Below, in pieces: positions 61,001-64,000 of a DNA stretch of 64,000 nucleotides. The notes beneath the pieces were generated by a model, which did no database searches, had not been told where the DNA came from, and saw nothing but the letters and a program-made list of their open reading frames with translations. Source of the stretch: Trichinella spiralis (taxonomy: Eukaryota > Nematoda > Enoplea > Trichinellida > Trichinellidae); NCBI GenBank assembly GCA_000181795.3, contig CM012953.1:18153862-18217861 (forward strand). The letters are read 5' to 3'. The stretch's first letter is position 1. Each line of letters opens with the position of its first letter. Both the position numbers and the translations under genes were made by a program.

Positions 61001-63677
61001 GATCAACCATTTTCGTCGCCAGGATTCCGCTTCCCAGCCAGCGGATCTCGCCCGACGTCCGGCGGCGGTGTGTTCGCATACAGATTTCGCCAACGCGGAT
61101 TCACAGTACGCCAGTCGGTCGGTCAGCTGGCGTTGGCGATCGAACGCTTCGAGCAATTCGGAGCCCACAATGCCGCACTGTTGCTTTTCATCTTCTTCAG
61201 CCCTTCTCTGCTCTTCCATGCATTTGTAACGCATCAAGCACCTCTGCAGTTGATCCAACGTCGGCTGGTCATTGTCGTCGTCACCTGCTTCGCATACAAA
61301 TGCCATCGCATCGACGACAGCAACGTCCACTCCGCTCTGGATCAAGTTTGAACCCGCTCTCGAACCACCACCACCACCACCACTAGCATCACCAGAAGAA
61401 GCATGATTTCCGGACGATAATTCAGCGGCCAATTCTCGATTCTCCCTTTCCAGCTGATTCACCTGATCGCACAGCTGTTGCCTGTTTTCAGCGTACCGCT
61501 GCAACTCTTGCTTATTCTGTTCCATAAGCTGATCCATCGCTGCTAATAGAATCGCATTTTCCATTTGCAATTTTGCACACTGACCATCCGCAGTTTCCGG
61601 TTGATGAAGATGCAACTGAATTTCCGGTGACGGAGGCAACGGACGCGCTTCGACCAACCTCAACTGGCTTGTCACTTCTTCAATAGCCTTCTCACAACGC
61701 TGCTTGGCCACGGTCCATTCCTCCAGTTGAGCATTTTCGCCAGTAAATTCTGCCAATCTGTGCTTCAGACCCGCTTCCACACCCATCAGACGACCAATTT
61801 CACTTTTCAACGCATCCTTCTCTTTATTCACCTTTTCCAATTCACTTCTACACTCGTTCAGCAGTTGTTCGACTGTTGCATAACGCGAACGTTCAATTTC
61901 CAACAATGAACGCAAACTACCAACTTCGGTATACAGCGACCGTTGTTGGCCACCCATCGAATCTACCGTATGCACTTCTTCTTTTGTACGACACAAGCTG
62001 TCCTCACTTTTGCTGCAATGCACGAAAAAAAACGATCAACTGTCAAATTTGCATTTGTTCATTGATCAAATATAATCGGACAAAATTCAGCATTTTTTTT
62101 CAATTGAAAAGAAAAATTATCAACAGAACCTGAATCATGGAGAATGACACAGTGTTTTCAGATACTAGATTACAATAACAAACATATACCAAGCAACTTA
62201 CCCCTGGGCAAACTTTTGGTTTTCGCTTTTCAAAATATCCGCCCCGCATTCACCATGGGAAATTTTCGATTGTATTTCTTTGATTGAAGATTCAAATTCG
62301 TTGCATTGAATTTCTAAATTCATTCGACGCTGCACTTCTGCTTCTAATTTTGGCCTCAGATCGGACTTGCAATGCTACAACAAGCAGCCAATGTTAAATT
62401 TTTAAACATTATCATTATCATGATATCTGACTGACATTGGTAATGCTCAGCAAATCTTTCTTAAGAGTGGTATTTTCGGCAACTATCTTCTTCAAAGATT
62501 CTCGACATTGCAAATATAAACCATTTAGCTGGCATACAGACAATTTGGCATTTTTCAAAAAATATGCTGTAGATGTTGCTGGTAAATCAAAATCGCCAAA
62601 CAGAGTTTCACTTTCCATCAAAACTGAATAAAACTTATATTGATAAATAATACAAATTATACACTGCATATCTTCTACCTTTTTCAACATGCTCATTTAG
62701 CATCAGCTTCTCACTCAAAACGGCAATGGTATTTTCTGAACAATTTCAAAACAATCTCATAAATCCATATTTTATTTTATTATTTGATATCAATAATAAT
62801 TGAATAAATTTATATGATTTACCTTTTTCATCAAGAAAATTCTGAAGAGTCTTCAGTTCGCGTTTTTTCTCTTCTATCTCTAAATCAACATTTTCAATTC
62901 AACATTTTACATAAATCAATCAAAAATGTTCACATTACCTTCCATAGCAGATAAATATTTTTGCTTCAAATCAGTATTCGATTTCAATATTAAATAAGTT
63001 TCTGCTGTGATATCATTAATTTTACCCTATATAACAGTTATGATATGCACTTTTATAAACAAAATGAAATTCTTACATTAAAAATGTTTTTCAGACTTTC
63101 AATATCTTCAATCTGCCGCCGGTATAAATCAATTTCGTTGTTTTTAGCATCTAATTCCTAATTGTAGCAATAAAATTGTATAATCATAGCATTAATGTTA
63201 AAAATACAATTATACTTCTTTGTGACGCTTGATAGCATTCTGCCAACCTTCCCTCAGTAATTGCACTTCATACTTCAGCTTTTCATTTATAGCTTCGGCA
63301 CCATTCAATCTTCCTTCCATAATTGCAAGCTCAGCTCTTTGTTTTTCTCTCATTTTTGTCTAAGAGGTTTCCATGAACAATATTCAATTTCAGATGAGAA
63401 AAAAGATTACCATTTCATTTGTGGTATCATCCAAAATACGCTGCTTGTCGTCACAGAGTTTTTGTAGCAGTTCAATTTCTTTTCCATGTCCATCTTCAAT
63501 TACCATCCGACTTTTTTCAGCCATCTGCATACAACTATGTTCCTACTTTGTACAACTATTTAACATCATACTGTACCTTAAAATTCAATGTTGCAATTCG
63601 AAAATGATCTTGAACCGATTCTACTGCCAGTGCAGCAAGTTCGCTTACGGAAGCACCGTTGCTAGAGTTTGAATAAT
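58086..63677 (-). CDS. TPR: TPR/Mlp-like nuclear pore coiled-coil protein (5' partial)
   Basis: Minus-strand exons: 63577-63677, 63411-63524, 63216-63359, 63077-63157, 62939-63026, 62823-62879, 62679-62735, 62436-62623, 62202-62374, 59761-62012, 59685-59702 (18 nt), 58873-58995, 58769-58818, 58643-58688, 58086-58384. All are GT-AG in agreeing phase, about 1280 aa. Coiled coil fills most of it. The segment FDLPATSTAYFLKNAKLSV ... LNGLYLQC ... LRPKLEAEVQRR (exons at 62.2-62.6 kb) resembles the conserved TPR block [20 protein letters not shown] ... EKAPILKRQREEYE. An acidic, Ser/Pro-rich region follows (DEHPMEEEQ), then a tail ending ARGRPRKRTPRRFPH with an AT-hook core. TPR forms the nuclear-pore basket. 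The protein seems shorter than vertebrate TPR (about 2360 aa). Other long coiled-coil proteins are not excluded. Confidence 0.6.
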
Positions 63678-64000
63678 CTGCAAATAATCATTCATATAAA
63701 AACAACAGCCACAGAAAATCTATAATAGCAACCCATTTCTTATCTCTCATTTCATTTACAGTCAGTCTACTATAATGCAAAACCATAAAGAAATTCAAAT
63801 ACATCTAAAGTGCAAACATGCTTCTGAAAGGTGAGGAAGTCAATGAATACTCAATCTCTAGAAACTAATAATACAGCAACTGCATTAAAACATATTAATC
63901 TAGAAATGAAAACTTCAAGAAAAAAACATACAATTAAAATAAAAAAAAGAACGAAAACATTTATCGTAAATTAAGAAGCATTATTACATGCGCAAAGAAA
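63678..64000. other. Intron or upstream DNA of the TPR-like gene
   Basis: No further exon is visible. The first exon seen starts with two bases of a split codon, so at least one more upstream exon lies beyond the window. Confidence 0.6.

Overview
This is AT-rich eukaryotic DNA with short introns (many of 45-70 bases), compact multi-exon genes and a dense transposon block. A proline-rich-repeat MLT-10-like gene, a family known only from nematodes, points to a nematode. The MULE and piggyBac families would fit a clade I (Trichinella-like) worm, but that placement is inference.

Layout. 1-2.9 kb: a 179-bp tandem duplication, an LTR fossil with the start of gag, and a decayed MULE transposon. 5.5-13.7 kb (+): a complete 26-exon clathrin heavy chain gene (1693 aa). 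14.9-15.1 kb (-): a possible small coding exon. 18.1-20.3 kb (+): a four-exon secreted protein of the SBSPON type (somatomedin B plus thrombospondin type 1), with an unusual insert inside the somatomedin B domain. 20.5-32.6 kb: a transposable-element block holding a decayed piggyBac, a MULE split by an apparently intact piggyBac at TTAA, and fossils of gypsy, BEL/Pao and copia LTR elements. A diverged repeat lies in inverted orientation at the two edges of this block. 33.0-33.25 kb (-): a 56-aa single-pass membrane protein gene with a 5'UTR intron, divergent from MRPL27 at 34.0-34.5 kb (+).

34.2-57.5 kb: one ~11.66-kb segment appears twice in direct orientation (about 34,221-45,880 and 45,891-57,53x), separated by exactly ten Ns. 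Each copy carries the last exon of MRPL27, a TULA/UBASH3-like histidine phosphatase and an MLT-10-like gene. Both sequence ends that abut the Ns are rich in homopolymer-length errors, and the segment is what two overlapping contigs would share. I read this as a false (allelic) duplication rather than a real tandem repeat. If so, the true order is MRPL27 > UBASH3-like > MLT-10-like > (convergent) TPR-like.

58.1-63.7 kb (-): at least 16 exons, all in consistent phase, encode the C-terminal ~1280 aa of a long coiled-coil protein ending in an acidic tail and an AT-hook-like basic end. Its best match is nucleoprotein TPR/Mlp; the N-terminus lies outside the window.

The genes show no operon or common pathway: they serve vesicle coats, extracellular matrix, mitochondrial translation, phosphotyrosine signalling, moulting and the nuclear pore. 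The most noteworthy items are the false duplication, the nested intact piggyBac, the split somatomedin B domain, the 56-aa membrane protein and the xxLSP pentad tract of the MLT-10-like protein.
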